Below are positions 1 to 9,049 of a stretch of DNA of 64,000 nucleotides, piece after piece (within the stretch, counting starts at the first letter, position 1; every line of letters starts with the position of its first letter). The notes under the pieces were generated by a model. That model was given only the letters and a program-made list of their open reading frames with translations. It searched no databases and had not been told where the DNA came from. The translations under genes and the position numbers were made by a program. The DNA is from Cyclobacteriaceae bacterium (GTDB taxonomy: Bacteria > Bacteroidota > Bacteroidia > Cytophagales > Cyclobacteriaceae), in contig JALHOT010000012.1 of assembly GCA_022842845.1 (NCBI GenBank), positions 31,064-95,063 on the forward strand, given 5' to 3'.

Positions 1-699
1 GGATGCACGGAAAACAATCTTCTTGCCATCAGGTGAGAAGAAAGCGCCTCCATCGTAGCCAAGGGTATTAGTAATCTGTTTCACATTACTGCCATCGATA
101 TTCATGGTATACAAATCAAGATCACCATTGCGTACAGAAGTAAACACAATCAAGTCGCCTTTAGGAGAAACAGTAGCTTCTGCATCGTAGCCTTCTGTTT
201 TGGTAAGTTGTTTTGCCACTTTTCCGTTAAGGTCTGCCACAAAAATATCGTAAGATGGAAACACCGACCAGAGGTATTTACCGCCAGGGGTACGCTCAGG
301 CTCTTTGGGGCAATCATCTCCGCCCAGGTGTGTGGAAGCATAAACAATGGTTTTATCACCAGGTAAAAAGTAAGCGCATGTTGTTCTGCCCTTGCCTGTA
401 CTGAGCATTTGTGGTCTCTTTTCTTTAGAGGTTGCTGAACTTATCGGAGTAGTGAAAATTTGGTCGCATTGTACGCCCCATTCTTTGTAGTTAGATTGGA
501 ATACCAGATGCTTACTGTCAAAGCTCCAATAAGCTTCGGCATTATCGCCCCCAAAGGTTAACTGGCGAAGATTTTTAAAGTGCTTTTCCTGAGGATAAGC
601 CAGTGAATCGGGGTTAGAAACAACCTGTGAAAAATGAGAGCTGTTCGTGGCTGCCGCCAAGATCAAAACACAAAAGACTAGAACAAAAGATCGAAACAT
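1..699 (-). CDS. Exported PD40/TolB-like beta-propeller protein (N-terminal part, runs off the window)
   Basis: The frame is open from an ATG at 699 to the left edge, so only the first 233 residues are visible. The N-terminus (MFRSFVLVFCVLILAAA) is a signal peptide. The rest shows propeller blades of the PD40/WD40-like type: LTFGGDNAEAYWSFDSKHLVFQS, GYDAEATVSPKGDLIVFTS and GYDGGAFFSPDGKKIVF, each pairing a Gly/Asp turn with an aromatic strand. Similar proteins in Bacteroidota are annotated as TolB-like or PD40-domain proteins, some fused to a C-terminal peptidase domain that would lie outside this window. It starts only 20 bases past the fadD stop on the same strand, so fadD may be co-transcribed upstream of nothing else seen here. 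Substrate and role are unknown. Confidence 0.8.
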   Translation of the reverse strand, partial: MFRSFVLVFCVLILAAATNSSHFSQVVSNPDSLAYPQEKHFKNLRQLTFGGDNAEAYWSFDSKHLVFQSNYKEWGVQCDQIFTTPISSATSKEKRPQMLSTGKGRTTCAYFLPGDKTIVYASTHLGGDDCPKEPERTPGGKYLWSVFPSYDIFVADLNGKVAKQLTKTEGYDAEATVSPKGDLIVFTSVRNGDLDLYTMNIDGSNVKQITNTLGYDGGAFFSPDGKKIVFRAS

Positions 700-719
700 G
701 TATATAAAATTAATATGGT

Positions 720-2399
720 TTAGGATTTTGATTCTTCTTCTTTCAGGGCTCTTCGCAATATCTTTCCAACATTGGTCTTAGGCAGTTCGCTCCTGAATAC
801 AATATGCTTAGGCACCTTGTAATTGGTCATATTTTTATAGCAGAAGTCTTTTAACTGATCTTCCGTAAGGTCCTGGTCTTTTTTAACCACGAATGCTTTA
901 ATGACTTCACCCGATTTATCATCAGGCACCCCAATAGCCGCCACTTCCAATACGCCCGGATGCCCTGCCATTACATTCTCTATTTCATTTGGATAAACGT
1001 TAAAGCCAGAAACTTTAATCATATCCTTCTTGCGATCTACTATTTTAAAAAAGCCATCAGCATCCATCAAACCAATGTCGCCTGTTCTGAACCAATTGCC
1101 TGGGAAGAATACGCCCGCATTGTCCTTTTCCCAATAACCCTTCATTACCTGAGGACCTCTGGCACAAATCTCCCCAATTTCTCCTTGTGCCATTTGTTTA
1201 CCATCGTCATCAAATACAGCTACTTCTGTGCTTGGCATGGGTAAGCCAATGGTACCTTGCTTATGGTTTCCATCCAATGGATTACAACACAATACAGGTG
1301 AGGTTTCACTTAAACCATAGCCTTCAATCAAAGGCTTTCCGGTTACCTCTCGCCAACGTGTAGCTACTGCATCTTGCACAGCCATACCTCCTCCTATCGC
1401 TCCTTTGAAAATAGAAAAATCAAGATTTTTAAAATCCGGATTATTCAATAAACCATTATACAGTGTATTCACGCCAGTAAAAATGGTAAAGCGATGTTTC
1501 TTTAACTCCTTCACAAAACCTTTAATATCTCTAGGGTTTGTGATGAGTACACTTTTTACACCTGTGCTGAACATGAGTACACCATTGACGGTAAGCGCAA
1601 AAATGTGATACATGGGGATGGCTGTAATGATGACATCACCACCTGCAACCTTCTCTTCTAAAAAGGGTTTAAACCAGTGTTTCACCATGGTGTTGTGTGA
1701 TACAATATTACCATGTGTCAGCTGTGCCCCTTTTGATATACCCGTAGTACCTCCTGTATATTGTAGAACGGCAATATCATCATTGGTAACTACAGGTTTG
1801 GTGTATGAAAGACTGGCACCTTTTTTCAGAACTGCATTAAAAGATAAGGCCGTAGGCAAAGAATAGGCAGGAACCATTTTCTTTACACGTTTCACCACAA
1901 AGTTGACTAAGGCCCCCTTAAAGCTGCCTAACATATCACCCAATTCTGTAACAATAATGTGTTTGATTGAAGTATGGGCCAGAATTTGCTCCAAGCTATT
2001 CGCAAAGTTGGCCACTATGACAATGGCCTTTACCCCCGCATCTTTAAACTGATGCTCCATTTCCCGTGGGGTATATAATGGATTAGTATTTACCACAATT
2101 AAGCCAGCACGGAGAGCTCCAAAGAATGCTACAGGAAACTGCAATAGGTTCGGCATTTGAATCGCAATGCGCTCGCCCTTTTGTAGTTTGAGCTCTTCTT
2201 GCAAATAGGCGGCAAAGTCTCTTGAGTATTGATCAACCTGGGCAAAGGTCATCTTTACCCCCATATTTTCGAATGCTACATGATGAGCATACTTCTTACA
2301 ACTATCTTCAAATAGGTCAACCAGTGAGCTGTATTCGTTAAGCGTTATCTCCTGAGGAATGCCTGCAGGGTAGCGCTTAAACCAGGGAAAATCTTGCAT
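720..2399 (-). CDS. fadD: Long-chain fatty acid-CoA ligase (AMP-forming)
   Basis: This 559-residue adenylate-forming enzyme should activate long-chain fatty acids to acyl-CoA through an acyl-AMP intermediate, feeding beta-oxidation or lipid recycling at the inner face of the membrane. The AMP-binding P-loop YTGGTTGISKG lies at residues 214-224, the GYGLSETSP motif at 360-368, and the FACS signature NWFRTGDIG to DRKKDMIKVSGFNVYP at 435-470. The C-terminal catalytic lysine is K546 in NVGKILRR. Length matches E. coli FadD (561). The start ATG at 2399 gives MQDFPWFKRYP, a typical beginning for this family. The next minus-strand gene begins 20 bases downstream. No strong terminator is visible between them. 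Confidence 0.93.
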   Translation of the reverse strand: MQDFPWFKRYPAGIPQEITLNEYSSLVDLFEDSCKKYAHHVAFENMGVKMTFAQVDQYSRDFAAYLQEELKLQKGERIAIQMPNLLQFPVAFFGALRAGLIVVNTNPLYTPREMEHQFKDAGVKAIVIVANFANSLEQILAHTSIKHIIVTELGDMLGSFKGALVNFVVKRVKKMVPAYSLPTALSFNAVLKKGASLSYTKPVVTNDDIAVLQYTGGTTGISKGAQLTHGNIVSHNTMVKHWFKPFLEEKVAGGDVIITAIPMYHIFALTVNGVLMFSTGVKSVLITNPRDIKGFVKELKKHRFTIFTGVNTLYNGLLNNPDFKNLDFSIFKGAIGGGMAVQDAVATRWREVTGKPLIEGYGLSETSPVLCCNPLDGNHKQGTIGLPMPSTEVAVFDDDGKQMAQGEIGEICARGPQVMKGYWEKDNAGVFFPGNWFRTGDIGLMDADGFFKIVDRKKDMIKVSGFNVYPNEIENVMAGHPGVLEVAAIGVPDDKSGEVIKAFVVKKDQDLTEDQLKDFCYKNMTNYKVPKHIVFRSELPKTNVGKILRRALKEEESKS

Positions 2400-2520
2400 A
2401 ATGTTTAGGCTTAAAAAATTACAATCGATTTCAAAGCTAAAAATTTTGAGGAATAACCTAAGCCTGATCCTGGATCATCGATGAATCACAAATTATTTTT
2501 CTGGTAATTAAAGGATTAAA

Positions 2521-2550
2521 AGTAAAAAGTCCCGGCCGTAGCCGGGACTT
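2521..2550 (-). terminator. Intrinsic terminator of the tRNA-like RNA unit
   Basis: On the minus strand a perfect 10-bp stem (AAGTCCCGGC / GCCGGGACTT) closes a TACG tetraloop and is followed by TTTACTTTT. It begins four bases after the discriminator position of the tRNA-like RNA, so it should define that RNA's 3' end before trimming. Confidence 0.85.
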
Positions 2551-2553
2551 GTG

Positions 2554-2707
2554 CTGAAGGGGGAGGACTCGAACCTCCAAGAGGCAGTTAGGCCGCGATA
2601 AAATCCCATCCTGACGGTTACCGCCAGGATGGGTGAACCGGGCTTTGTCCTGTTCAACCCCACCCCCGAGACCGGAGGGCTTGTCTGCCAAATTCCAACA
2701 CCCTTCA
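2554..2707 (-). ncRNA. tRNA-like RNA with an 84-nt variable region
   Basis: The minus strand folds as a tRNA at both ends. The acceptor stem TGAAGGG/CCCTTCA is fully paired over 7 bp. The D-arm (TTGGAATTTGGCAGACAA) closely matches the D-arms of the two true tRNA-Leu genes at 58.4-58.6 kb. The T-arm is a 5-bp GGAGG/CCTCC stem with a TTCGAGT loop. A 5-bp anticodon-position stem CCCTC/GGGGG encloses CGGTCTC, which lacks U33 and gives no Leu, Ser or Tyr anticodon. Between that stem and the T-arm are 84 nt instead of about 13, including a 13-bp hairpin at 2605-2633. Total length is 154 nt; CCA is not encoded, as in the two tRNAs. It has its own promoter-like element and a strong terminator. It may be a tRNA mimic, a tRNA-Leu gene invaded by a hairpin element, or an intron-bearing tRNA; which is unresolved. 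Confidence 0.6.
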
Positions 2708-2728
2708 ATGTCGAATTGTTAAGCAAAA

Positions 2729-2759
2729 CAAGCTTATACTGATCTTTCATTCAATACAA
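2729..2759 (-). promoter_or_regulatory. Bacteroidota-type promoter for the tRNA-like RNA
   Basis: Read on the minus strand there is a TTG (2757-2759), 20 bases, then TAAGCTTG (2729-2736), one base off the TAnnTTTG -7 consensus of Bacteroidota. It would start transcription about 15-20 nt before the RNA body. Confidence 0.5.
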
Positions 2760-2830
2760 CAGTTATATTTATGATATATTTTTATTATTATTAGATAAAA
2801 TTGAACAAATCATAAAATAAGCGATCATTT

Positions 2831-3298
2831 ATGGCCGAAATTTATAAAGTCGATAAAACAGATCTTAAAATTCTTGAAATATTGATGCAGGATGCTAAAA
2901 AGCCCTTTACTGAGGTGGCTAAAAAGGCCCATGTATCGGGCGGCACTGTGCATGTGCGGATGAATAAACTAGAAGAGGCAGGCATTGTAGAAAAGACAAC
3001 ATTAAAGCTTAATTATGCCAAGCTGGGATATGATATAACGGCATTTATTGGTATCTATCTGGAAAAGAGTGCTTTATATGATCAGGTGCTGACCAAATTG
3101 AAAGGAATCCCTGAGATTACCAGTATTCACTACACTACGGGCAATTACTCTATGTTCGTGCGTATTCATTGCAGGGATACCAATCACCTAAAGGAGGTTT
3201 TGCATGATAAAATGCAGCAAGTAGAGGGTATAGAACGCACAGAGACCATGATATCATTGGAGGAAAGCCTGGACAGGAATCTCGATCTAAATACCTAA
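2831..3298 (+). CDS. Lrp/AsnC family transcriptional regulator
   Basis: A 155-residue DNA-binding protein of the Lrp/AsnC type. Residues about 8-60 form the winged helix-turn-helix (LKILEILMQDAKKPFTEVAKK, then AHVSGGTVHVRMNKLEEAGIV). Residues about 70-145 match the RAM (alpha-beta) effector and oligomerisation domain with the GNYSMFVRIHCRD strand typical of the family. Such proteins form octamers and respond to amino acids. The gene stands alone, 120 bp upstream of the suf operon in the same direction; whether it controls suf, the tRNA-like RNA or distant genes cannot be told. The ATG at 2831 is the only sensible start. Confidence 0.9.
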   Translation: MAEIYKVDKTDLKILEILMQDAKKPFTEVAKKAHVSGGTVHVRMNKLEEAGIVEKTTLKLNYAKLGYDITAFIGIYLEKSALYDQVLTKLKGIPEITSIHYTTGNYSMFVRIHCRDTNHLKEVLHDKMQQVEGIERTETMISLEESLDRNLDLNT

Positions 3299-3385
3299 GG
3301 GAGCCTAAGGGCTTGTTGTAAGTTTTTAGCGATTTTTTGTTTAAAGTTTGAGTACTAAAAGAACTTATAGTACCCCCTTTTGTTA

Positions 3386-3393
3386 TACTTTTG
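3386..3393 (+). promoter_or_regulatory. Candidate -7 element of the suf operon
   Basis: TACTTTTG is a perfect match to the Bacteroidota -7 consensus TAnnTTTG, 28 bases before the sufB ATG. No good TTG is found 19-21 bases upstream, so the -33 part is weak and the call rests on position and the -7 match. Confidence 0.4.
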
Positions 3394-3420
3394 TAAATTA
3401 AAATAAGTCTAAATAGAGGC

Positions 3421-4866
3421 ATGGCTAAAGACAACCAAGTACTGGAAGAAATCACCTCAAAAGAGTACGAACACGGCTGGACCGTTGATTTAGAGACAGA
3501 TTCGGCCCCCAAAGGCCTTAGTGAAGACATTGTACGTTTCATTTCGGCAAAGAAGAGCGAGCCGGCCTGGATGTTGGAATGGCGCCTGAATGCCTTCAGG
3601 CAGTGGCAAAAAATGACCGAACCAAAATGGCCAAATGTTACCTACCCAGAGATTAACTATCAGGATATCATCTATTACTCGGCACCTAAACAGGCTGCCA
3701 AGCCTAAAAGCCTGGATGAAATTGATCCTGAACTTTTAAAAACTTTTGAAAAGCTAGGCATATCCCTCACCGAACAAAAAAGACTGACGGGCGTGGCCGT
3801 TGATGCCGTGATCGACAGTGTTTCGGTAGCCACCACTTTCAAAGCTACGCTGGCTGAGATGGGCATCATTTTCTGTTCATTCAGCGAAGCAGTGCGTGAG
3901 CATCCGGAATTGATTAAAAAATATTTGGGATCTGTAGTGCCTGTGAACGATAATTACTTCGCAGCACTCAACTCTGCCGTATTCTCTGATGGTTCCTTTT
4001 GCTACATACCCAAAGGTGTAAGATGCCCAATGGAATTGTCAACATACTTCCGTATCAATGCTGCCAACACAGGTCAGTTTGAAAGAACCCTGATTGTAGC
4101 AGACGAAGGTTCATACGTAAGTTATCTGGAAGGTTGTACAGCCCCTCAGCGTGACGAAAACCAATTACACGCTGCCGTAGTAGAAATTTATGCGATGAAA
4201 GATTCGCATGTTAAATATTCAACCGTTCAAAACTGGTATCCTGGCGATAAGCAAGGCAAGGGTGGCATCTATAACTTTGTAACGAAACGCGCTTTGTGTG
4301 CTGGTGATCATTCTAAAGTGTCATGGACCCAGGTAGAAACGGGCTCTGCCATTACCTGGAAGTATCCATCTTGCATACTGAAGGGCGATCATTCTTCAGG
4401 TGAGTTCTATTCTGTTGCTGTTACCAACAACATGCAGCAGGCCGATACTGGCACTAAGATGATTCACATCGGTAAAAACACCAAGTCAAGAATTGTATCG
4501 AAAGGAATTTCTGCTGGCAAATCGCAAAATTCTTACCGCGGTCAAGTTCATATTATGAAACGTGCAGAGAATGCACGCAATTTCTCTCAATGCGATTCGC
4601 TATTGATGGGCGATCAATGTGGTGCCCATACCTTCCCTTATATTGACGTAGAAAATAGCACTGCAAGAATAGAACACGAAGCCACCACTTCAAAAATTGG
4701 CGAAGATCAGATTTTTTACTGCCAGCAACGCGGGATTGATGAAGAATCTGCAGTTGCACTAATTGTAAATGGCTACGCTAAAGAAGTACTCAACCAATTA
4801 CCCATGGAGTTTGCGGTGGAAGCACAAAAATTATTGGCCTTAACGCTTGAAGGAAGCGTAGGTTAA
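3421..4866 (+). CDS. sufB: Fe-S cluster assembly scaffold SufB
   Basis: SufB is the core scaffold of the SufBC2D complex, on which sulfur and iron are assembled into a cluster in the cytoplasm. The 481-residue protein carries the conserved family blocks: [43 protein letters not shown], the cysteine-bearing [23 protein letters not shown], and [25 protein letters not shown]. The C-terminal beta-helix region contains [29 protein letters not shown]. Length is as expected (E. coli 495). It is the first gene of sufBCDSE, 32 bp ahead of sufC. The order lacks sufA, as is common in Bacteroidota. Confidence 0.97.
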   Translation: MAKDNQVLEEITSKEYEHGWTVDLETDSAPKGLSEDIVRFISAKKSEPAWMLEWRLNAFRQWQKMTEPKWPNVTYPEINYQDIIYYSAPKQAAKPKSLDEIDPELLKTFEKLGISLTEQKRLTGVAVDAVIDSVSVATTFKATLAEMGIIFCSFSEAVREHPELIKKYLGSVVPVNDNYFAALNSAVFSDGSFCYIPKGVRCPMELSTYFRINAANTGQFERTLIVADEGSYVSYLEGCTAPQRDENQLHAAVVEIYAMKDSHVKYSTVQNWYPGDKQGKGGIYNFVTKRALCAGDHSKVSWTQVETGSAITWKYPSCILKGDHSSGEFYSVAVTNNMQQADTGTKMIHIGKNTKSRIVSKGISAGKSQNSYRGQVHIMKRAENARNFSQCDSLLMGDQCGAHTFPYIDVENSTARIEHEATTSKIGEDQIFYCQQRGIDEESAVALIVNGYAKEVLNQLPMEFAVEAQKLLALTLEGSVG

Positions 4867-4898
4867 ACAAGTCATTAAAATTACAAACAGACAAGTAC

Positions 4899-5654
4899 AT
4901 GTTATCAATAAAGAATCTTCAGGCACGAATAGAAGAAAAAGAAATTTTAAAAGGCATTAACCTTGAAATCAAACCAGGCGAAGTGCATGCCATAATGGGA
5001 CCTAATGGTTCTGGCAAGAGTACACTGGCTTCTGTATTGGCCGGACGAGAAGAATATGAAGTAACCGGAGGTGAAGTAAACTTTCTTGGAAAAAACTTAT
5101 TGGAAATGGCACCCGAAGAACGCGCCAGAGAAGGCGTGTTCTTAGCATTTCAATATCCTATAGAAATACCAGGGGTAAGCACAGTCAACTTTATGAAGAC
5201 TGCGTTAAATCAGATTCGTGTAGCCAGAGGTCAGCAGGCATTGGATGCGGTTTCTTTTCTTCAGTTGATGAAAGAAAAAATGAAACTGGTTGAAATTGAT
5301 CAGTCATTATTGAACCGTGCCTTGAACGAAGGTTTCTCTGGTGGTGAAAAGAAGAGAAATGAAATCTTCCAAATGGCCATGTTGGAACCAAAGCTTTCCA
5401 TATTAGACGAAACAGATTCTGGTCTTGATATTGACGCCCTAAAAATTGTAGCCAATGGTGTTAACAAACTGAAGTCAAAAAATAACGCCACCATTGTAGT
5501 AACACATTATCAGCGACTGCTCGATTACATCGTTCCTGATTTTGTTCATGTACTGTACAAAGGAAGAATTGTAAAATCAGGGGGTAAAGAGCTTGCGCTT
5601 GAACTTGAAGCAAAAGGTTACGATTGGATTAAAGAAGAAGTTGAACTTGCTTAA
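4899..5654 (+). CDS. sufC: Fe-S cluster assembly ATPase SufC
   Basis: SufC is the ABC-type ATPase that drives conformational change in the SufBCD complex; it is soluble and not a transporter. The Walker A motif GPNGSGKST is at residues 34-42. The SufC-specific signature is FSGGEKKRNEIFQMAMLEPK, followed by the Walker B variant LSILDETDSGLDIDAL. The H-loop is in VVTHYQRLLDY. At 251 residues it is normal in length. It lies between sufB (32 bp upstream) and sufD (9 bp downstream) and is surely co-transcribed. Confidence 0.97.
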   Translation: MLSIKNLQARIEEKEILKGINLEIKPGEVHAIMGPNGSGKSTLASVLAGREEYEVTGGEVNFLGKNLLEMAPEERAREGVFLAFQYPIEIPGVSTVNFMKTALNQIRVARGQQALDAVSFLQLMKEKMKLVEIDQSLLNRALNEGFSGGEKKRNEIFQMAMLEPKLSILDETDSGLDIDALKIVANGVNKLKSKNNATIVVTHYQRLLDYIVPDFVHVLYKGRIVKSGGKELALELEAKGYDWIKEEVELA

Positions 5655-5663
5655 GCGTTTACG

Positions 5664-6947
5664 ATGGATTTAGCTTTAAAAAATAATTTACTTGAAAACA
5701 TTGCTATATCTAGTGATGCTACAGGTAATATTCGTCATCAGGCACTGGACACGCTTCGCTCACTTGGTTTACCTACTTCTAAAACTGAAGAATACAAGCA
5801 CACGGCCATCAGCCGTTTGTTAGAAAAGAATTTTCAACATCTCGGAGTAAGTACAGAGAAAAGTAATATCACTGTTGATACATTCCGTATTCAGGATTTG
5901 GATGCACATGTATTGGTTTTTATCAATGGTGTGTTTGATCAGGCACAGTCTGTATTCTCTACCGAAGAACTCAACATTCAACCATTAGCGGTCGCCCTTG
6001 CTGAACGTAAAGAACTGATTGAAAACTACTTTAGTAAACTGGCCGACACCAAAGCCGATGCTTTTGTGGCGCTCAACACTACCACCTGGAACAATGGTTT
6101 ACTGATTGAAGTAAAAAATAATGTACAGGTAACAAAACCGATACTGATTCACCAGATCAATGATGCCAGCAAAAGCAAAGTAATTACGGCTTCACGCAAT
6201 CTCATCCTGGTGGGCAAAAGCAGTGAGGTCAGCATTATTGAAAAATATGATTCCATGGGTGAAGCTAATTTTTCTACTACCGTTAACGAAGTTTTCGTAG
6301 CAGAAAATGCAGGGCTAACTTATACACTCATCCAGAATGATAGTGGTCAGCGTTATCAGTTTAACCACACCAGCATTCAACAAGAGAGTAACAGTCGTGT
6401 TAACTGCTTTACACTTTCCTTAAATGGTAAAGCAATTCGCAATAATTTACAGCTTTCGCTGGATGGTGAAGGCATCGATTCGCACATGTATGGCCTGTAC
6501 TTGCTTACAGGCGATACTTTGGCCGATAACCACACGGTTGCAGACCATCGCAAGCCAAACTCCATCAGCAATGAGTTATATAAAGGTGTAATGGATGGTA
6601 ACTCGAAAGGCATATTTAATGGTAAGATTTACGTTCGCCCACAGGCGCAAAAAACGAATGCCTTCCAGTCGAACAGAAATATTTTGCTATCCGATAAAGC
6701 TACTGTTAATACAAAACCTCAGTTAGAGATTTGGGCGGATGACGTGAAGTGCTCACATGGTTGTACTTCCGGACAATTAGATGAGGAAGCCCTTTTCTAT
6801 ATGCAGTCAAGAGGGATAGCTAAAGATTCTGCGCGCGCTTTTTTGCTCTATGCCTATGCGGGTGAAGTGATCGAAAAAATCAGCAATGAAACGCTTCGCA
6901 ACTATATTGATGCTTTAGTTAGCGAACGCTTACATAAAAACTTTTAA
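5664..6947 (+). CDS. sufD: Fe-S cluster assembly protein SufD
   Basis: SufD is the SufB paralogue that pairs with it in SufBC2D and is needed for iron acquisition. The 427-residue protein has an N-terminal helical region (to about residue 120, with TSKTEEYKHTAISRLL), a central beta-helix and a conserved C-terminus. The C-terminus has NAFQSNRNILLSDKATVNTKPQLEI, then ADDVKCSHGCTSGQLDEEALFYMQSRGI. The latter holds the conserved Cys-His pair at the interface with SufB. It is followed by sufS after one base. Confidence 0.95.
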   Translation: MDLALKNNLLENIAISSDATGNIRHQALDTLRSLGLPTSKTEEYKHTAISRLLEKNFQHLGVSTEKSNITVDTFRIQDLDAHVLVFINGVFDQAQSVFSTEELNIQPLAVALAERKELIENYFSKLADTKADAFVALNTTTWNNGLLIEVKNNVQVTKPILIHQINDASKSKVITASRNLILVGKSSEVSIIEKYDSMGEANFSTTVNEVFVAENAGLTYTLIQNDSGQRYQFNHTSIQQESNSRVNCFTLSLNGKAIRNNLQLSLDGEGIDSHMYGLYLLTGDTLADNHTVADHRKPNSISNELYKGVMDGNSKGIFNGKIYVRPQAQKTNAFQSNRNILLSDKATVNTKPQLEIWADDVKCSHGCTSGQLDEEALFYMQSRGIAKDSARAFLLYAYAGEVIEKISNETLRNYIDALVSERLHKNF

Positions 6948-6948
6948 C

Positions 6949-8190
6949 ATGATTGGCAGCAGGTTGCTTACGGAGTTGGATATTGCGCGGTTGAGGGAGC
7001 AGTTTCCTGTATTAAATCAACAAGTAAACGGACGTGATCTCGTTTACCTCGACAATGCAGCCACCAGCCAAAAGCCACGAGCAGTCATTAATGCTTTAGT
7101 TGATTATTACACAGGTTACAATGCGAATATCCACCGCGGTATTCACACCTTAGCAGAAAAAGCAACAAAAGCATACGAGCAAACCCGGGAAACGGCCAAG
7201 CACTTTATTAACGCTGCCACCACTGAAGAAATTATTTTCACCAGAGGTGTCACTGAAAGTATTAATCTTGTAGCCTCCTCTTACGCAAAAGTTTTCTTAA
7301 GCAAAGGTGATGAAATCATTATCTCAGGGTTAGAACATCACTCCAATATTGTTCCATGGCAACTGGCTTGCGAAGCAAACGGTGCTTCTATTAAAGTCAT
7401 TCCGGTAAAGGATAATGGAACGCTCGATTTGGATGCTTACAAAGCATTACTTTCCTCCAAGACAAAGCTTGTGACTGTTAACCATGCTTCTAACAGTCTG
7501 GGTACGATCAATCCCGTTAAAGAAATTATAGACCTGGCACATGAGGTCGGTGCAGTGGTACTGATTGACGGTGCCCAGGCAGGTGCACATTTGCCTATAG
7601 ATGTACAGGCCCTTGATTGCGATTTCTATTGTCTTTCAGCCCATAAAATGTACGGACCAACAGGTACGGGCATTTTATACGGTAAGAAATCCTTACTGGA
7701 AAAAATGCCACCCTATCATGGTGGCGGTGAAATGATCAAGGAAGTAAGTTTTGAAAAAACGACTTACAACGATCTCCCTTATAAGTTTGAAGCTGGGACT
7801 CCTAACATCGCTGACGTAGTCGCCTTTCATTATGCCATGACTTTCATTTTAGAAACAGGCCGTGAAGTAATGGCCGCTCATGAGCATGACTTACTTGTGT
7901 ATGCCACAGAACGCATTAGCCAATTGCCAGGAGTGAAAATATATGGTACCGGAGCCGAGAAGGTAAGCGTTGTTTCTTTTGCCGTTGATGGCATACATCC
8001 TTTTGATATTGGTCAGATGCTGGACGCCAGAGGTATTGCTGTGCGCACAGGACATCATTGCACACAACCGCTGATGGATCGCTTTAAAATAGAAGGAACT
8101 GTAAGGGCTTCATTCGCCATTTATAATACAAGAAAAGAAGTGGATCAGCTGGTCGAAGGGCTAGAACGTGTTATCAATTTCATGAAATGA
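6949..8190 (+). CDS. sufS: Cysteine desulfurase SufS (group II)
   Basis: SufS is the PLP enzyme that removes sulfur from cysteine and passes it as a persulfide to SufE. The PLP lysine is K233 in LSAHKMYGPTGTG. The catalytic cysteine is C371 in VRTGHHCTQP, with the short loop typical of group II (SufS-type) enzymes that need SufE. Other conserved parts are YLDNAATSQKP at the N-terminus and NIHRGIHTLAEKAT. Length is 413 residues. The stop overlaps the sufE start (ATGA), which suggests translational coupling of donor and acceptor. Confidence 0.97.
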   Translation: MIGSRLLTELDIARLREQFPVLNQQVNGRDLVYLDNAATSQKPRAVINALVDYYTGYNANIHRGIHTLAEKATKAYEQTRETAKHFINAATTEEIIFTRGVTESINLVASSYAKVFLSKGDEIIISGLEHHSNIVPWQLACEANGASIKVIPVKDNGTLDLDAYKALLSSKTKLVTVNHASNSLGTINPVKEIIDLAHEVGAVVLIDGAQAGAHLPIDVQALDCDFYCLSAHKMYGPTGTGILYGKKSLLEKMPPYHGGGEMIKEVSFEKTTYNDLPYKFEAGTPNIADVVAFHYAMTFILETGREVMAAHEHDLLVYATERISQLPGVKIYGTGAEKVSVVSFAVDGIHPFDIGQMLDARGIAVRTGHHCTQPLMDRFKIEGTVRASFAIYNTRKEVDQLVEGLERVINFMK

Positions 8191-8621
8191 GTATCAACGA
8201 AGTTCAAGACGAAATTATAAGCGAGTTCTCTCTGTTGGATGGAGACATGGAAATGACTGTCTTTTACATTATGGAATTAGGGCAGAAATTAAGTGAAATG
8301 CCAGAAGCTGAGAAGACAGAAGATAACATTGTAAAAGGTTGCCAATCGAAAGTGTGGCTAGCTGCAGATTTGCGTGATGACAAACTATACTTTCAGGCAG
8401 ATAGCAATACAGCCATTACCAAAGGATTAGTCAGTCTTTTAGTAAGAATATTTAACGGTCAGCCTGCGGATACTATTTTACATGCTGACCTTTACTTTAT
8501 GCATAAAATAGGCATGGAACGATTTATTGGCACACAACGTTCTAATGGCTTTGCGTCTATGGTAAAGCAAATGAAGCTTTATGCCCTTGCCTTTAAAACT
8601 AAAATGGAAGCAGGAAAATGA
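8187..8621 (+). CDS. sufE: Cysteine desulfuration protein SufE
   Basis: SufE accepts the persulfide from SufS and delivers it to SufB. The 144-residue protein has the active-site cysteine C52 in NIVKGCQSKVWL, matching the GCQSxVW family motif. It overlaps sufS by four bases upstream and the DUF59 gene by four bases downstream, so three consecutive genes are coupled. Confidence 0.95.
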   Translation: MSINEVQDEIISEFSLLDGDMEMTVFYIMELGQKLSEMPEAEKTEDNIVKGCQSKVWLAADLRDDKLYFQADSNTAITKGLVSLLVRIFNGQPADTILHADLYFMHKIGMERFIGTQRSNGFASMVKQMKLYALAFKTKMEAGK

Positions 8622-8968
8622 GCGAACAAAGCAATGCTAGTCAAACATTAGAGAGTGCGACAGTCCCTAACTTACGCGACCAGGTATTGGCGGCCATTAA
8701 AACTGTTTACGATCCTGAAATACCTGTTGACATTTACGAGCTTGGTTTGATTTATGAAATCAATGTTTACCCAATCAATAATGTCCACGTGTTAATGACC
8801 TTAACTTCCCCTTCTTGTCCTTCTGCTGAGCAAATTCCCGGTGAGGTAGAACAAAAAATAAAGGAGATAGAAGGCATCAATGACGTGAAGGTTGAAATCA
8901 CTTTTGATCCGCCTTATTCACAAGAGATGATGAGTGAGGCTGCTCGTTTGGAATTAGGGTTTATGTAG
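8618..8968 (+). CDS. DUF59/MIP18-family Fe-S assembly factor (SufT-like)
   Basis: A 116-residue protein of the DUF59 (PF01883, MIP18) family, which includes SufT and PaaD and takes part in Fe-S cluster maturation or delivery to target proteins. The family motif VYDPEIPVDIYELGLIYEI begins near residue 31, and the conserved cysteine is in TLTSPSCPSAEQIP. The start ATG overlaps the sufE stop by four bases, so it belongs to the suf operon. It is a stand-alone domain, unlike the longer SufT proteins of Gram-positives. An accessory Fe-S role is inferred from family and context. Confidence 0.88.
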   Translation: MSEQSNASQTLESATVPNLRDQVLAAIKTVYDPEIPVDIYELGLIYEINVYPINNVHVLMTLTSPSCPSAEQIPGEVEQKIKEIEGINDVKVEITFDPPYSQEMMSEAARLELGFM

Positions 8969-9049
8969 GAAATTCAAAATTGGTTGAATTATAAGATCTT
9001 AAGTTTCGCTTAATGTAGTTATAGTTATAGAATTAAATCTGAAATTAAT

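Noticed and set aside
3150..3542. A long minus-strand frame over the Lrp gene end and sufB start
   Set aside because: It overlaps two clear plus-strand genes and shows no domain; a shadow frame.
9001..9049. Possible internal promoter before the bacilliredoxin gene
   Set aside because: No TAnnTTTG element is present in the 81-bp gap; read-through from suf is simpler.
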